The notes: generated from the sequence alone by a model not told the origin. A stretch of 47,883 bases of DNA from Bog-1181 sp964565765 (GCA_964565765.1 CAZMGF010000015.1:1-47883); one strand, 5' to 3'. Numbered from the stretch's first letter, positions 25,516 through 33,875 are shown. Made by a program: numbers and translations.

Positions 25516-25762
25516 AAACAGGCGCCCGGACGCACCTCCTACAATTATATTGAATACCTGCTCTTGAAAATTGACAAACAATCCCAAAGATAGTATAATC
25601 TAGTTTAAGTCATGATTTTAAGGTAAAAAAAGTTAAACCATTGCGGCCAGCAATGAAGCGAAATTGACAAAAAATCTACACCGGGCTTAAAACAATATAT
25701 GCCGTGCTTACAAAGCAATAATGCGGCTTATAGCGGTGTGATAAAAAATGCGAGAGGTAAAA
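25516..25762. other. Intergenic region with promoter and structured leader
   Basis: This 247-nt gap has no credible gene. It holds the consensus promoter at 25571-25599 and a leader of about 155 nt. The leader contains one small hairpin, CATTGC/GCAATG with a GGCCA loop (25639-25655). A second TTGACA at 25664 lacks a good -10. No known riboswitch signature was recognised. Confidence 0.6.
25571..25599 (+). promoter_or_regulatory. Consensus sigma70 promoter
   Basis: TTGACA (25571-25576) and TATAAT (25594-25599) are separated by 17 nt, a 12 of 12 match. It should drive the repeat protein at 25763 and perhaps the permease after it. Confidence 0.85.
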
Positions 25763-27013
25763 ATGGCGGATATTTCCAGCCTTGTAAACGGCAATAAAGA
25801 AATTTTTTTCATAGACGGAAACCAGGCAGCCGTATGGACAACCGACTCCGAGGGAAATGTCAAAAAAGAAGGGGAGAAGATTGACGGCGAAATAAAACGT
25901 ATTATTGTCGATGAATTTGGCGTTGAAAAAAGCGAAACAGTGGAGATAAGGGGAAATGAACTGAAAAAAGGAGTTGCAAGGATATATTTCAATGACGGAA
26001 AGGTGATGCAGGAGGTACAGCACAATAATTTCAATGTAAACGGTTTTATAAAGATATATTACCCCGGAGGGGCCATAAAGCTTGAGGGGGCATATTTAAA
26101 CGGCATCGGCCAGTGGCCCATGAAAACTTATTTTGAAAACGGGAAACTGAAAACAGAAAAGACCTATGTGGAAAATGTCAGGATACAAAAGACATATATT
26201 GATACCGGGGAGCTGGAGGCCGAGGAAACCTATGATAACGGAGTTGAGAACGGTCCGTTCAGGCTTTTTCATAAAAATGGAAAGGTAAGGGCCGAGGGGT
26301 CATATAAGGACGGAAAACGCGACGGAATTTACAGGGTTTTTTACGAGACGGGCATGATAAAACTGGAATGCGAATATAAAAGCGGCGTTGAAGACGGGAC
26401 GTTCAGGCTTTATTATAAGGCCGGGAGCGTTGAAACCGAGGAAGTTTATAAGAACGGGAAACAGGAAGGGCCCTATATTCAGTACTTTGAAAGCGGCGGG
26501 GTGAAGCTCTCGGGCCATTATGAGAACGGAAAGAAAAACGGGGAGTATAAGATGTATTATGAGTCGGGAAAAATAAAGATAGAGGGCACCTTCAAGGACG
26601 GGAAAGAAGACGGCCCGTACAAGCTTCATTATGAATCGGGCGGGATAAAAATTGAGGGCGAGTACAGGGACGGCGCCGAGGACGGCCCCTATAAACTGTA
26701 TTATCAGGACGGCGTTGCAAAGGTGGAAGGCCAGTATAAAAACGGGCTTGAGCACGGCACGTACAGGCTTTTTTACCCTTCGGGAAAATTGAAAGTTGAG
26801 GAAACATACAGGGAAGGCAAAGTCGAGGGGCTCTACAGGGCTTATTTTGAATCGGGAAAAATTCAGGCTGAAAAAATGTTTAAGGACGGCCTCGCCGAGG
26901 GGCCCTGCAATATGTACCATGAAAACGGCAAGATAAAGCTGGAATCTGTATTTGAGGCGGACAAACAGATTGTGTCGATAGAATATGATGAAAAAGGCAG
27001 CAGGATAGGATAG
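25763..27013 (+). CDS. YwqK/MORN-like 23-residue repeat protein
   Basis: A 416-residue soluble protein, without signal peptide, made mostly of about 13 tandem repeats of 23 residues. A unit looks like 'GKIKIEGTFKDGKEDGPYKL' followed by a YYES-like end. This is the pattern of the YwqK/MORN-variant family of beta-hairpin repeats. Some relatives are labelled antitoxins, but no toxin gene is beside it, so that label should not be used. The role may be protein or lipid binding. GAGAGGT favours the ATG at 25763 over the in-frame ATG at 25748. It has its own perfect promoter. An amino-acid permease gene follows after 21 nt. Confidence 0.82.
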   Translation: MADISSLVNGNKEIFFIDGNQAAVWTTDSEGNVKKEGEKIDGEIKRIIVDEFGVEKSETVEIRGNELKKGVARIYFNDGKVMQEVQHNNFNVNGFIKIYYPGGAIKLEGAYLNGIGQWPMKTYFENGKLKTEKTYVENVRIQKTYIDTGELEAEETYDNGVENGPFRLFHKNGKVRAEGSYKDGKRDGIYRVFYETGMIKLECEYKSGVEDGTFRLYYKAGSVETEEVYKNGKQEGPYIQYFESGGVKLSGHYENGKKNGEYKMYYESGKIKIEGTFKDGKEDGPYKLHYESGGIKIEGEYRDGAEDGPYKLYYQDGVAKVEGQYKNGLEHGTYRLFYPSGKLKVEETYREGKVEGLYRAYFESGKIQAEKMFKDGLAEGPCNMYHENGKIKLESVFEADKQIVSIEYDEKGSRIG

Positions 27014-27034
27014 AAAAAATATTCCGGAGGGGAT

Positions 27035-28624
27035 ATGGACTCTTTAAGCAGGCGGCTCTTCAGGCTCAAGGACCTTAATATTATGATGTCGGAGACGCAC
27101 GAAGAGGGGCACAAACTGAAGAAAGCCCTGGGGCCGCTTGAGCTTGTTTTATTCGGCATCGGCGTTATAATAGGCGCCGGAATTTTCGCGACCGTCGGCA
27201 CCGCGGCCGCCGGAGACGCGGCAAGGCCGGGAGCGGGCCCTGCGCTCATACTCTCGTTTGCAATCACCGCTGTCGCGTGCGGTTTCGCCGCGCTCTGCTA
27301 TGCGGAACTCGCCTCACTTGTACCAATATCCGGAAGCGCCTACACATATTCATACGCCACCTTCGGCGAGCTTATCGCGTGGATAATAGGCTGGGACCTT
27401 ATGCTTGAATACTGCGTCGGCTCAATCGCGGTATCAATTTCCTGGTCCGGTTATTTTAACGGGTTCCTTCATTCCGTGGGAATAAACCTTCCTGCATGGG
27501 CTACTGTGGATTACAGGACCGCCATGCAGGGATTCACAAAAGCCGCGGCGCTTTTAAGCGGAGGAACGCCGCTGGCCTCGCTTGCCCCGAACCTGCGCCA
27601 CGCGTTTGAAGCTTACAACGCCGCCCCCCATATTTTCGGGATAGCCCTGATATGCAACCTGCCGGCAAGCCTCGTGGTGCTGCTTTTGACCGTTCTGCTT
27701 GTCCGCGGAATAAAAGAATCTTCGGCTTTCAATATAATAATAGTGGTTATAAAACTTCTTGTAATAGCTTTTTTTATATTTGTGGGAGGCCATTATATAA
27801 AACCGGAAAACTGGCATCCGTTCGCTCCGAATGGTTTTGCGGGCATAAAAGCCGGCGCGGCCATTGTTTTTTTCGCTTACATAGGCTTTGACGTGGTATC
27901 CACCATGGCCGAAGAGACCAGGAACCCAAAACGCGATATGCCGGTGGGCATAATCGGGTCGCTTGTTGTCTGCACAATATTATATATGCTCGTGGCCGCT
28001 GTTTTTACCGGTCTCATACCTTTTCCCGCGCTCAAAGAGGCAATGGCCGCACAGAAGGCCGAGCCTCTGGCTTACGCACTTGAAAGCGTCAATCTGGGAT
28101 GGGCAGCTATGATAGTGGCGGTCGGATCCGTGGCCGCTCAACTTGCGGTGCTGCTCGCGCTTTTACTCGGCCAGTCAAGGATATTCTTTTCAATGTCAAG
28201 GGACGGGCTTCTGCCGAAGGTATTTTCAAAGGTGCATGAGAAATTCAAGACTCCGTATGTGACCACAATTGCCGTAGGGTTGCTTGTGGCGCTTGTGGCC
28301 GCCTTTACGAATATAGACGAAATGGTGGACTTAACAAACATAGGCACACTTTTCGCCTTTGTGCTTGTGTGCCTGGGCGTCATTATTTTGAGGGTAAAGG
28401 AACCTGACAGGCCAAGGTCTTTTAAGGTGCCATTCAGCCCTGTTTTTCCGCTTCTGGGTGTGGCTGCGTGCATATTTTTGATGACCGGGCTTCCGGCTAT
28501 AACATGGATAAGATTTATTTTATGGCTTATACTGGGGCTTATTGTATATTTTACATACAGTTACGGCCATTCCATGCTTCATCCAAAAAATTCAATAAAA
28601 AGGCACGCCAATAAAGATAACTGA
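27035..28624 (+). CDS. APC-family amino acid permease
   Basis: A 529-residue inner-membrane transporter of the amino acid-polyamine-organocation superfamily, CAT-like branch, with about 12-14 membrane helices. The helix-1 motif GIGVIIGAGIFATVG is intact, and GFDVVSTMAEETRNPKRDMP is the conserved helix 6-7 loop. It probably imports a cationic or neutral amino acid by proton symport. The substrate is not readable. GGAGGGG precedes the ATG. A weak GCGTTT/AAACGC hairpin at 28635-28656, without a T-run, follows the stop. Confidence 0.92.
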   Translation: MDSLSRRLFRLKDLNIMMSETHEEGHKLKKALGPLELVLFGIGVIIGAGIFATVGTAAAGDAARPGAGPALILSFAITAVACGFAALCYAELASLVPISGSAYTYSYATFGELIAWIIGWDLMLEYCVGSIAVSISWSGYFNGFLHSVGINLPAWATVDYRTAMQGFTKAAALLSGGTPLASLAPNLRHAFEAYNAAPHIFGIALICNLPASLVVLLLTVLLVRGIKESSAFNIIIVVIKLLVIAFFIFVGGHYIKPENWHPFAPNGFAGIKAGAAIVFFAYIGFDVVSTMAEETRNPKRDMPVGIIGSLVVCTILYMLVAAVFTGLIPFPALKEAMAAQKAEPLAYALESVNLGWAAMIVAVGSVAAQLAVLLALLLGQSRIFFSMSRDGLLPKVFSKVHEKFKTPYVTTIAVGLLVALVAAFTNIDEMVDLTNIGTLFAFVLVCLGVIILRVKEPDRPRSFKVPFSPVFPLLGVAACIFLMTGLPAITWIRFILWLILGLIVYFTYSYGHSMLHPKNSIKRHANKDN

Positions 28625-28671
28625 TTGCAGCGGGGCGTTTGCTTATCGTGAAACGCGGTGTCAAATTTTCC

Positions 28672-28700
28672 TTGAAAAAAGAAATAAACTGTTGTAATAT
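28672..28700 (+). promoter_or_regulatory. Possible promoter of BFN-ATP synthase operon
   Basis: TTGAAA (28672-28677) and TAATAT (28695-28700) are 17 nt apart. The -10 is imperfect (4 of 6). It is the only reasonable candidate between the permease and the nuclease-family gene that leads into the atp genes. Confidence 0.4.
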
Positions 28701-28752
28701 CCTTTTTGACTTTTTAATATCATAAAAACGAGCCTTACTGGAGTCTTGCATC

Positions 28753-29235
28753 ATGATAGAAATGAAAGTTAACGGACTGGCAATAGACAGCGCTTCGAAA
28801 ATGCCGGTCGTAATTTTAACTGATAAGGATGAAAAAAGGTTCCTGCCGATATGGATAGGGGTTTATGAGGCTGACGCTATACTTGTCGCGCTTGAAAACA
28901 TTGACGTTCCAAGGCCGATGACGCACGACCTTATAAGGACCATGCTTGATACATTGGAGATCGTAATTGACAGGGTTGTAATTCATGATATAAAGAATAA
29001 TACTTTCTTCGCGAAAATACATCTTATAAAGGACGGCAAGGAATACGAGATTGATTCCAGGCCGTCCGACGCCATAGCGATGGCCCTGAGGATGGATTCA
29101 TCCATATTTGTCTCGGAACATGTAATAATGGAAGCCACCATAATGGACAAGGACAAATATGAAAAGGAAATGAAGGAATTCAAGGAGTTCTTGAAAGATA
29201 TAAAGCCCTCTGATTTCATCAATTACAAGGAATAG
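28753..29235 (+). CDS. Bifunctional nuclease (DUF151) family protein
   Basis: A 160-residue protein of the BFN/DUF151 family. Conserved segments are LPIWIGVYEADAI, RPMTHDLIRTMLD and DSRPSDAIAMALR. Plant and Thermotoga relatives are reported as nucleases or structured homohexamers, but the cellular role in bacteria is uncertain. CTGGAG precedes the ATG. It lies immediately upstream of the ATP synthase genes (next start 6 nt after the stop), which suggests cotranscription. Confidence 0.9.
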   Translation: MIEMKVNGLAIDSASKMPVVILTDKDEKRFLPIWIGVYEADAILVALENIDVPRPMTHDLIRTMLDTLEIVIDRVVIHDIKNNTFFAKIHLIKDGKEYEIDSRPSDAIAMALRMDSSIFVSEHVIMEATIMDKDKYEKEMKEFKEFLKDIKPSDFINYKE

Positions 29236-29240
29236 GGCTT

Positions 29241-29459
29241 TTGAAAGAGGATGAAAAGCAGATCCTGCGCAGGGCGGCCGAATTAAGTTCGCTCGGGTTT
29301 ACACTGGTGCTCACGACATTTTCGGGGCTGGGCCTCGGGCTGCTGCTGGATAAATGGACAAAATTAAAACCGCTCTTTACTATAATAATGCTGCTTGCGG
29401 GAATTGCCGCCGGCTTTATGTACATAATATACAAGTACGGCGACCATGGAAAAAAGTAA
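29241..29459 (+). CDS. atpZ: AtpZ/AtpI-like small membrane protein
   Basis: A 72-residue protein with two membrane helices (about 18-36 and 42-63) and the AtpZ-type pattern FSGLGLGLLLDKW and AGIAAGFMYIIYKY. AtpZ (atpQ/URF6-like) proteins sit at the head of atp operons and are linked to ion handling or c-ring assembly. The start is TTG, 8 nt after AGGAATAGGG; no better ATG exists. It overlaps the next gene by 14 nt. Confidence 0.75.
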   Translation: MKEDEKQILRRAAELSSLGFTLVLTTFSGLGLGLLLDKWTKLKPLFTIIMLLAGIAAGFMYIIYKYGDHGKK

Positions 29460-29799
29460 GGCGGCGATACTGGCCTCGGGAGCCGCGGCGTTTTTGATTT
29501 GCGGCGGGATTTATTTTGCCGACAAAAGGCTCTCCCTCGGGATGTTTGCCGGATACCTGACGGGGGTTCTGAACTACCTGCTGATAGAATCGCAGGTAAA
29601 GAAAATTCTCGGGGCGGCCGGCAACACCGCGGTAAAAGTAACCGCGGGCGGATTTTTTTATATCTTAAGGCTGCTCGTCGCGGCTGCTGTAATAGCCGCG
29701 GTGCTTATTAACAGAAGATATTTTTCAATAGCGGGATTTTTGGCGGGATTTACTTTATGCGTGGCGGCTGTTTTCACCGCGCACAAAATGAACCCTTAA
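29446..29799 (+). CDS. atpI: ATP synthase subunit I-like membrane protein
   Basis: A 117-residue protein with four predicted membrane helices, at about 7-22, 29-48, 63-85 and 92-113. Its size, topology and position, just before atpB, fit AtpI (subunit I), a chaperone for c-ring assembly. Sequence conservation of AtpI is weak, so the call rests on topology and context. It overlaps atpZ by 14 nt and is followed by atpB after 30 nt. Confidence 0.7.
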   Translation: MEKSKAAILASGAAAFLICGGIYFADKRLSLGMFAGYLTGVLNYLLIESQVKKILGAAGNTAVKVTAGGFFYILRLLVAAAVIAAVLINRRYFSIAGFLAGFTLCVAAVFTAHKMNP

Positions 29800-29829
29800 A
29801 ACTTAAAGACATAAAAAACAGGTGACCCG

Positions 29830-30639
29830 ATGGAAGAAGCGCTGAAATTAAACTTTACAATTTTTGGCCTTGATGAAAAAGGCACCATGACAGTGCTCAT
29901 GATAGTCCTGGATATGCTTATTGTGGCCTTTATTGTATGGCTCGGGTCTCTTGGCAAAAAAAGAAGGCCGGGCGGGCCGCAAAATCTTATTGAATGGACC
30001 GTAACATATGTATGCAATTACGCGGATTCAATAATAGGAGAAAAAGACGCTCCCCGTTATTACGCTCTGCTCGTAATGCTTTTCCTTTACATCTTCGTTG
30101 GCAACCTGATAGGCCTTGTTCCGGGGCTGGTCTCGCCGACTTCATCGCTCTCTGTGACCGTGACGCTCGCTGTAGGTGTATGGCTCTATACCTGGTTTGA
30201 GGGGCTCACACGCAAGGGCTTTATTAAATTTTTTGCACATTACGCGGGGCCGTCTAGCGTGCCTATATTCATAAGGATCCCCCTGTTTTTTATCGAACTC
30301 CTGTCCGACTTTTCAAGGATGATATCGCTCTCTTTCAGGCTCTTTGGAAACATTCTCGCCAAGGAAGTCCTGCTGACAGTGCTTGTGAGCCTTATCCTTA
30401 TATTCGGGCCCAGTACTCTTGACTCTTTAAGGCACGCTGATGTCCTGGGTTCCACCATAAACGGCCTGATATTTTTCATTGTGGCAATATTGCGCCCACT
30501 TATAATATGGCTTGGCGTGCTTGTCAGCCTTATTCAGGCCGGGGTATTTACGCTGCTTACGGCGACTTACATAGCCGGCGCGGCGGTTTCACACGAGGAA
30601 CATTCAACAGAAGATGAGAAACATCATATTAACGTATAA
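29830..30639 (+). CDS. atpB: F0F1 ATP synthase subunit a
   Basis: A membrane stator subunit of 269 residues that carries protons or sodium ions past the c-ring. Five to six helices are visible. The essential Arg is in SLSFRLFGNILAKEVL, and the C-terminal helix contains VSLIQAGVFTLLTATYI. Both match the family. The extended N-terminus (EWTVTYVCNYADSII) is normal for bacterial forms. CAGGTGA precedes the ATG. Confidence 0.95.
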   Translation: MEEALKLNFTIFGLDEKGTMTVLMIVLDMLIVAFIVWLGSLGKKRRPGGPQNLIEWTVTYVCNYADSIIGEKDAPRYYALLVMLFLYIFVGNLIGLVPGLVSPTSSLSVTVTLAVGVWLYTWFEGLTRKGFIKFFAHYAGPSSVPIFIRIPLFFIELLSDFSRMISLSFRLFGNILAKEVLLTVLVSLILIFGPSTLDSLRHADVLGSTINGLIFFIVAILRPLIIWLGVLVSLIQAGVFTLLTATYIAGAAVSHEEHSTEDEKHHINV

Positions 30640-30651
30640 AAAAAATAAACC

Positions 30652-30660
30652 AGGAGGTGA
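30652..30660 (+). promoter_or_regulatory. Perfect 9-nt Shine-Dalgarno before atpE
   Basis: AGGAGGTGA lies 4 nt before the atpE ATG at 30665, complementary to the 16S 3' end over nine bases. It is the strongest ribosome site in the operon and fits the need for many c subunits per complex. Confidence 0.75.
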
Positions 30661-30664
30661 ATGA

Positions 30665-31045
30665 ATGAAAAAGTTCGCAAAGGTATTACTGGCAGTGATC
30701 GTTGTGCTTTCAATCGCGTCGTTCGTAATGGCGGCTGAGGCGCCGGCGGCGGCAGGCACGGCAGCGGTAAAAACAGCCACTGACGCGTCAACCCAGTTTT
30801 TTGCTTTCTCGGCGCTCGCTGCGGCCCTCGGAGTAGGCATCGGAGCCTTGGGATGCGGCATCGGGCAGGGAATGGCCACGGCAAAAGCATGCGAGGGAGT
30901 CGCCCGCCAGCCTGAAGCCACTTCAAAGATTCAGGGCGTTCTGATCTTAGGACTTGCCATCATCGAGTCGCTCACGATTTATGCTCTCGTTATCGGCCTG
31001 ATCCTTCTTTTTGCAAACCCGTTCGTAGGCCTTTTCGTAAGATAA
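30665..31045 (+). CDS. atpE: F0F1 ATP synthase subunit c
   Basis: A 126-residue c-ring subunit, longer than usual (about 75-90) because of an N-terminal signal-like segment and an Ala-rich stretch (1-45). The two-helix hairpin follows: GIGALGCGIGQG with Q68, the RQPEA loop, then E101 in IIESLTIYALV. Ser102 and Tyr106 match sodium-binding c-rings, but Leu103 replaces the usual Thr, as in chloroplast proton rings. The ion is therefore ambiguous. A perfect Shine-Dalgarno and a downstream palindrome suggest high, separate expression. Confidence 0.95.
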   Translation: MKKFAKVLLAVIVVLSIASFVMAAEAPAAAGTAAVKTATDASTQFFAFSALAAALGVGIGALGCGIGQGMATAKACEGVARQPEATSKIQGVLILGLAIIESLTIYALVIGLILLFANPFVGLFVR

Positions 31046-31053
31046 TGTTATTT

Positions 31054-31075
31054 GCGGGCCCTTTAAAGGGCCCGC
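31054..31075 (+). other. 22-bp perfect palindrome between atpE and atpF
   Basis: The sequence is a perfect 22-nt palindrome (GCGGGCCCTTT and its complement) that folds into a hairpin. There is no T-run after it, so it is probably not a terminator; it may protect the atpE message end or partly stop transcription. It lies 9 nt after the atpE stop, and 94 nt separate it from atpF. Confidence 0.8.
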
Positions 31076-31169
31076 ACGGACTTATATCAATTTTAACTTT
31101 TTAATAACAGGTTTTAACTTAAGGATTTACCCGGGCTTTAAGGAAGACAATAAATACCTGGAGGTAACA

Positions 31170-31661
31170 ATGGTTAATGTAAACGTTCCAATAGTAATAG
31201 TGCAGGCGCTGACTTTCCTTCTGGGCATGTGGTTCGTATGGAACTCCATGATCAAGGCGCTTATCAAGACATTGAAAGAGAGGGAAAGCTATATAACCTC
31301 CACCCTTGATAAGATAGAAAAAGACAAGGGCGAAATTGAGGGGATAAAAGTTGAATATGACAAAAAAGCGCGCGAAATGCAGGCGCTATCCGCGGCCGCC
31401 CTTAACAAAGCAATAGCTGACGGCGAAAAGATAAGGGAATCGCTGGTTGAAGAGGCAAAAAAAGAAGGGGCAAAGCTGATAGTTGAGGCCAAAGCCGAAA
31501 TAGAGACGGAGAAACGGAAGGCAATCGAGGAAGTAAAGGACACTATAGTTGAGATATCGATGATGGCCGCGGAAAAGGCCATAAGGAAAAAAGTTTCAAA
31601 GAAGGACCAGCTGTCAATGGTCGACGGATATATCAAAGAAATCGGCAAGTCCTCAAACTAA
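31170..31661 (+). CDS. atpF: F0F1 ATP synthase subunit b
   Basis: A peripheral-stalk subunit of 163 residues. One N-terminal membrane helix (about 7-25, IVQALTFLLGMWFVWNSMI) is followed by a long charged coiled coil with Ala/Glu/Lys repeats (to about 145) and a short end that meets subunit delta. GGAGGTAAC precedes the ATG. It is 9 nt before atpH. Confidence 0.92.
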   Translation: MVNVNVPIVIVQALTFLLGMWFVWNSMIKALIKTLKERESYITSTLDKIEKDKGEIEGIKVEYDKKAREMQALSAAALNKAIADGEKIRESLVEEAKKEGAKLIVEAKAEIETEKRKAIEEVKDTIVEISMMAAEKAIRKKVSKKDQLSMVDGYIKEIGKSSN

Positions 31662-31670
31662 GGAGCTAAA

Positions 31671-32342
31671 ATGGCAAACCTGGTACTGCCCTCGAAATAC
31701 GCGCAGGCGCTTTATAACGCGGCAATGGAATCCAACAGTTTAAACGCTGTCACGGAAGAGCTCAGGTCCATAAAAAAGATTATAGACACGACGCCGAAAT
31801 TCAAACAGGTGCTTTTTCATCCGGGAATAAATAAAAGCGAAAAAGCCGAGCTTGTTACAAATGTTTTTGGGGAAAAAGTGACAAAGCTATCGCTGAGGCT
31901 CATGCTTCTTCTGATTGACAAGAAAAGGGAATCCATTTTCGGGGATATCTGCGATATTTTCTTCGACAGGGTCGAGGAGGCCAGCGGCTTAAAGAGGATA
32001 ACCATAGAAACGGCATTCCCGCTCGAGCAGGAGGAAAAGGCAAAACTTATCGCGAAGCTTGAAAGGGCCATGAATAAAAAACTCACTGTTGACACAAAAG
32101 TGAACCCGGAAATGCTGGGTGGAATTATAATCAGGGAGCGCATGAAGCAGATAGACGCTTCCGTGATGCAGTTTTTGAGGTCCATGAAAACAAATCTTAA
32201 TTCGGTCAGGGCAACGGGGCCGAAGCAGGCTGTGAAGAAAAGCGCGGCAAAAAAAGCTGCGGTTAAAAAGACCGCAGGGAAAAAAGCCGCCGGCAAACCG
32301 GTTAAAAAAACGCTGAAAAAGAAAAATAACAAAAAAATATAA
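31671..32342 (+). CDS. atpH: F0F1 ATP synthase subunit delta with basic tail
   Basis: A 223-residue delta (OSCP) subunit that joins the stalk to the alpha/beta head. The first 186 residues are a normal delta (KYAQALYNAAMES, LLLLIDKKRESIF, then NPEMLGGIIIRERMKQIDASV). Residues 187-223 form an added tail in which 16 of 37 residues are Lys, in a histone-H1-like KKAA pattern. Family members usually end near residue 180. The tail is coded by A-rich DNA (32229-32339), and the frame is open to a single stop. It might bind nucleic acid or membrane lipids. Confidence 0.92.
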   Translation: MANLVLPSKYAQALYNAAMESNSLNAVTEELRSIKKIIDTTPKFKQVLFHPGINKSEKAELVTNVFGEKVTKLSLRLMLLLIDKKRESIFGDICDIFFDRVEEASGLKRITIETAFPLEQEEKAKLIAKLERAMNKKLTVDTKVNPEMLGGIIIRERMKQIDASVMQFLRSMKTNLNSVRATGPKQAVKKSAAKKAAVKKTAGKKAAGKPVKKTLKKKNNKKI

Positions 32343-32366
32343 TACTAAATTATTCAAGGAGGATTT

Positions 32367-33875
32367 ATGCAGATCAGGCCGGAAGAGATAACGAATATCA
32401 TAAAGAACCAGCTGGAGAAATACGAGTCAAAAATCGAACTCACCGAGGTCGGCCAGGTAATCCAGGTCGGCGACGGAATAGCCAGGGTTTACGGGCTCGA
32501 GGGATGCATGTCCCTTGAACTGCTTGAGTTCCCAGGGCCGGTTTACGGCGTGGCGCTCAATCTGGAAAAGGATAATGTCGGCGTTGTTTTGATGGGCGAT
32601 GATAAAGGCATAAAAGAAGGCGATACAGTAAAACGCACCGGAAGGATTATATCGGTTCCGGTTGGTAATGAACTTATAGGAAGGGTTGTCGACCCGCTCG
32701 GGCAGCCCCTTGACGGCAAAGGCCCTATTGCAACTTCAAAGCTGCGCGCGGTTGAAGTAAAGGCGCCGGGAGTTGTCGACAGGAGCCCGGTAAAAGAGCC
32801 GCTTCAGACCGGCATCAAGGCCATTGACGCCATGATACCGATAGGCCGCGGCCAGAGGGAACTTATAATCGGTGACAGGCAGACGGGAAAAACAGCGGTC
32901 GCCATTGACGCCATCATCAACCAGCGCGACTCGGACGTAATATGCATATATGTCGCAATCGGCCAGAAGCAGTCCACGGTCGCCAAGGTTGTAAAGACCC
33001 TTGAAGAGCACGGCGCCATGAAATACACAATTGTGGTTTCCGCAGGAGCCTCAGAGCCGGCGCCGCTTCTTTATATAGCTCCTTACGCGGGATGCGCCAT
33101 GGGCGAAGAGTTTCAGTTTGCCGGAAAACATGTCCTGTGCGTTTATGACGACCTTTCAAAACACGCCGTAGCTTACAGGCAGATGTCATTGCTTCTTCGC
33201 AGGCCGCCGGGGCGCGAAGCTTATCCGGGCGATGTGTTTTATCTCCACTCCAGGCTCCTGGAGAGGGCATCCAAATTAAACGAGAAACTCGGAGGCGGAT
33301 CGCTTACCGCGCTTCCTATAATTGAAACGCAGGCCGGAGATATTTCGGCTTATATACCGACAAACGTCATCTCAATTACCGACGGCCAGATATTCCTTGA
33401 ATCAAACCTTTTCTTCGCGGGAGTAAGGCCGGCCATTAACGTGGGGCTTTCAGTTTCGCGCGTCGGCGGCAACGCCCAGACAAAGGCCATGAAACAGGTC
33501 GCGGGTAAAATGAAGCTTGATATGGCGCAGTACAGGGAGCTTGCGGCATTCGCGCAGTTCGGCTCGGAGCTTGACAAGACCTCGCAGGACCAGCTCAACC
33601 TCGGCCGCAGGATGGAAGAAATATTAAAACAGGGGCAGTACATGCCCTTTGACGTTGCGGACCAGATACTTATTATTTACGCCGCCACAAACAGATTTCT
33701 TGACGATGTGGCCGTGGCAGATGTGGCGAAGTTCGAGGATGGTCTCATCAAATTCACCGCCGCGGGATATCCTAATATAAAGAAAGAAATCAAGGAAAAG
33801 AAAGTTCTCGGCGATGAACTGAAAAAGATAATGGATAAGGCGATAACAGAGTTCAAGGCGGCTTTTAAAAAGTAA
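32367..33875 (+). CDS. atpA: F0F1 ATP synthase subunit alpha
   Basis: A 502-residue non-catalytic nucleotide-binding head subunit. The Walker A is GDRQTGKTA (about 169-177). The N-terminal beta barrel (GLEGCMSLELLEFPG) and C-terminal helical domain are complete. The region VIAVTDG-like ISITDGQIFLE is typical of alpha. AAGGAGGATTT precedes the ATG. Nothing unusual was seen. Confidence 0.97.
   Translation: MQIRPEEITNIIKNQLEKYESKIELTEVGQVIQVGDGIARVYGLEGCMSLELLEFPGPVYGVALNLEKDNVGVVLMGDDKGIKEGDTVKRTGRIISVPVGNELIGRVVDPLGQPLDGKGPIATSKLRAVEVKAPGVVDRSPVKEPLQTGIKAIDAMIPIGRGQRELIIGDRQTGKTAVAIDAIINQRDSDVICIYVAIGQKQSTVAKVVKTLEEHGAMKYTIVVSAGASEPAPLLYIAPYAGCAMGEEFQFAGKHVLCVYDDLSKHAVAYRQMSLLLRRPPGREAYPGDVFYLHSRLLERASKLNEKLGGGSLTALPIIETQAGDISAYIPTNVISITDGQIFLESNLFFAGVRPAINVGLSVSRVGGNAQTKAMKQVAGKMKLDMAQYRELAAFAQFGSELDKTSQDQLNLGRRMEEILKQGQYMPFDVADQILIIYAATNRFLDDVAVADVAKFEDGLIKFTAAGYPNIKKEIKEKKVLGDELKKIMDKAITEFKAAFKK

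Noticed and set aside
25606..25762. Possible cyclic di-GMP riboswitch in the leader (TTAAACCATTGC resembles part of a GEMM sequence)
   Set aside because: The other conserved parts, such as the GCAAAGC segment and paired stems, are missing. A 12-nt likeness is not enough.
26100..26990. Tandem repeats that might be a CRISPR array
   Set aside because: The repeats are in-frame 69-nt coding units with diverged DNA and a conserved protein pattern, without spacers.
25763..27013. Toxin-antitoxin antitoxin (YwqK label)
   Set aside because: No toxin gene is adjacent, and the repeats are a general beta-hairpin module. The neighbours are a permease and a secreted protein.
28635..28656. Terminator after the permease gene
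   Set aside because: A 6-bp GCGTTT/AAACGC stem with a 10-nt loop and no T-run is too weak to call.
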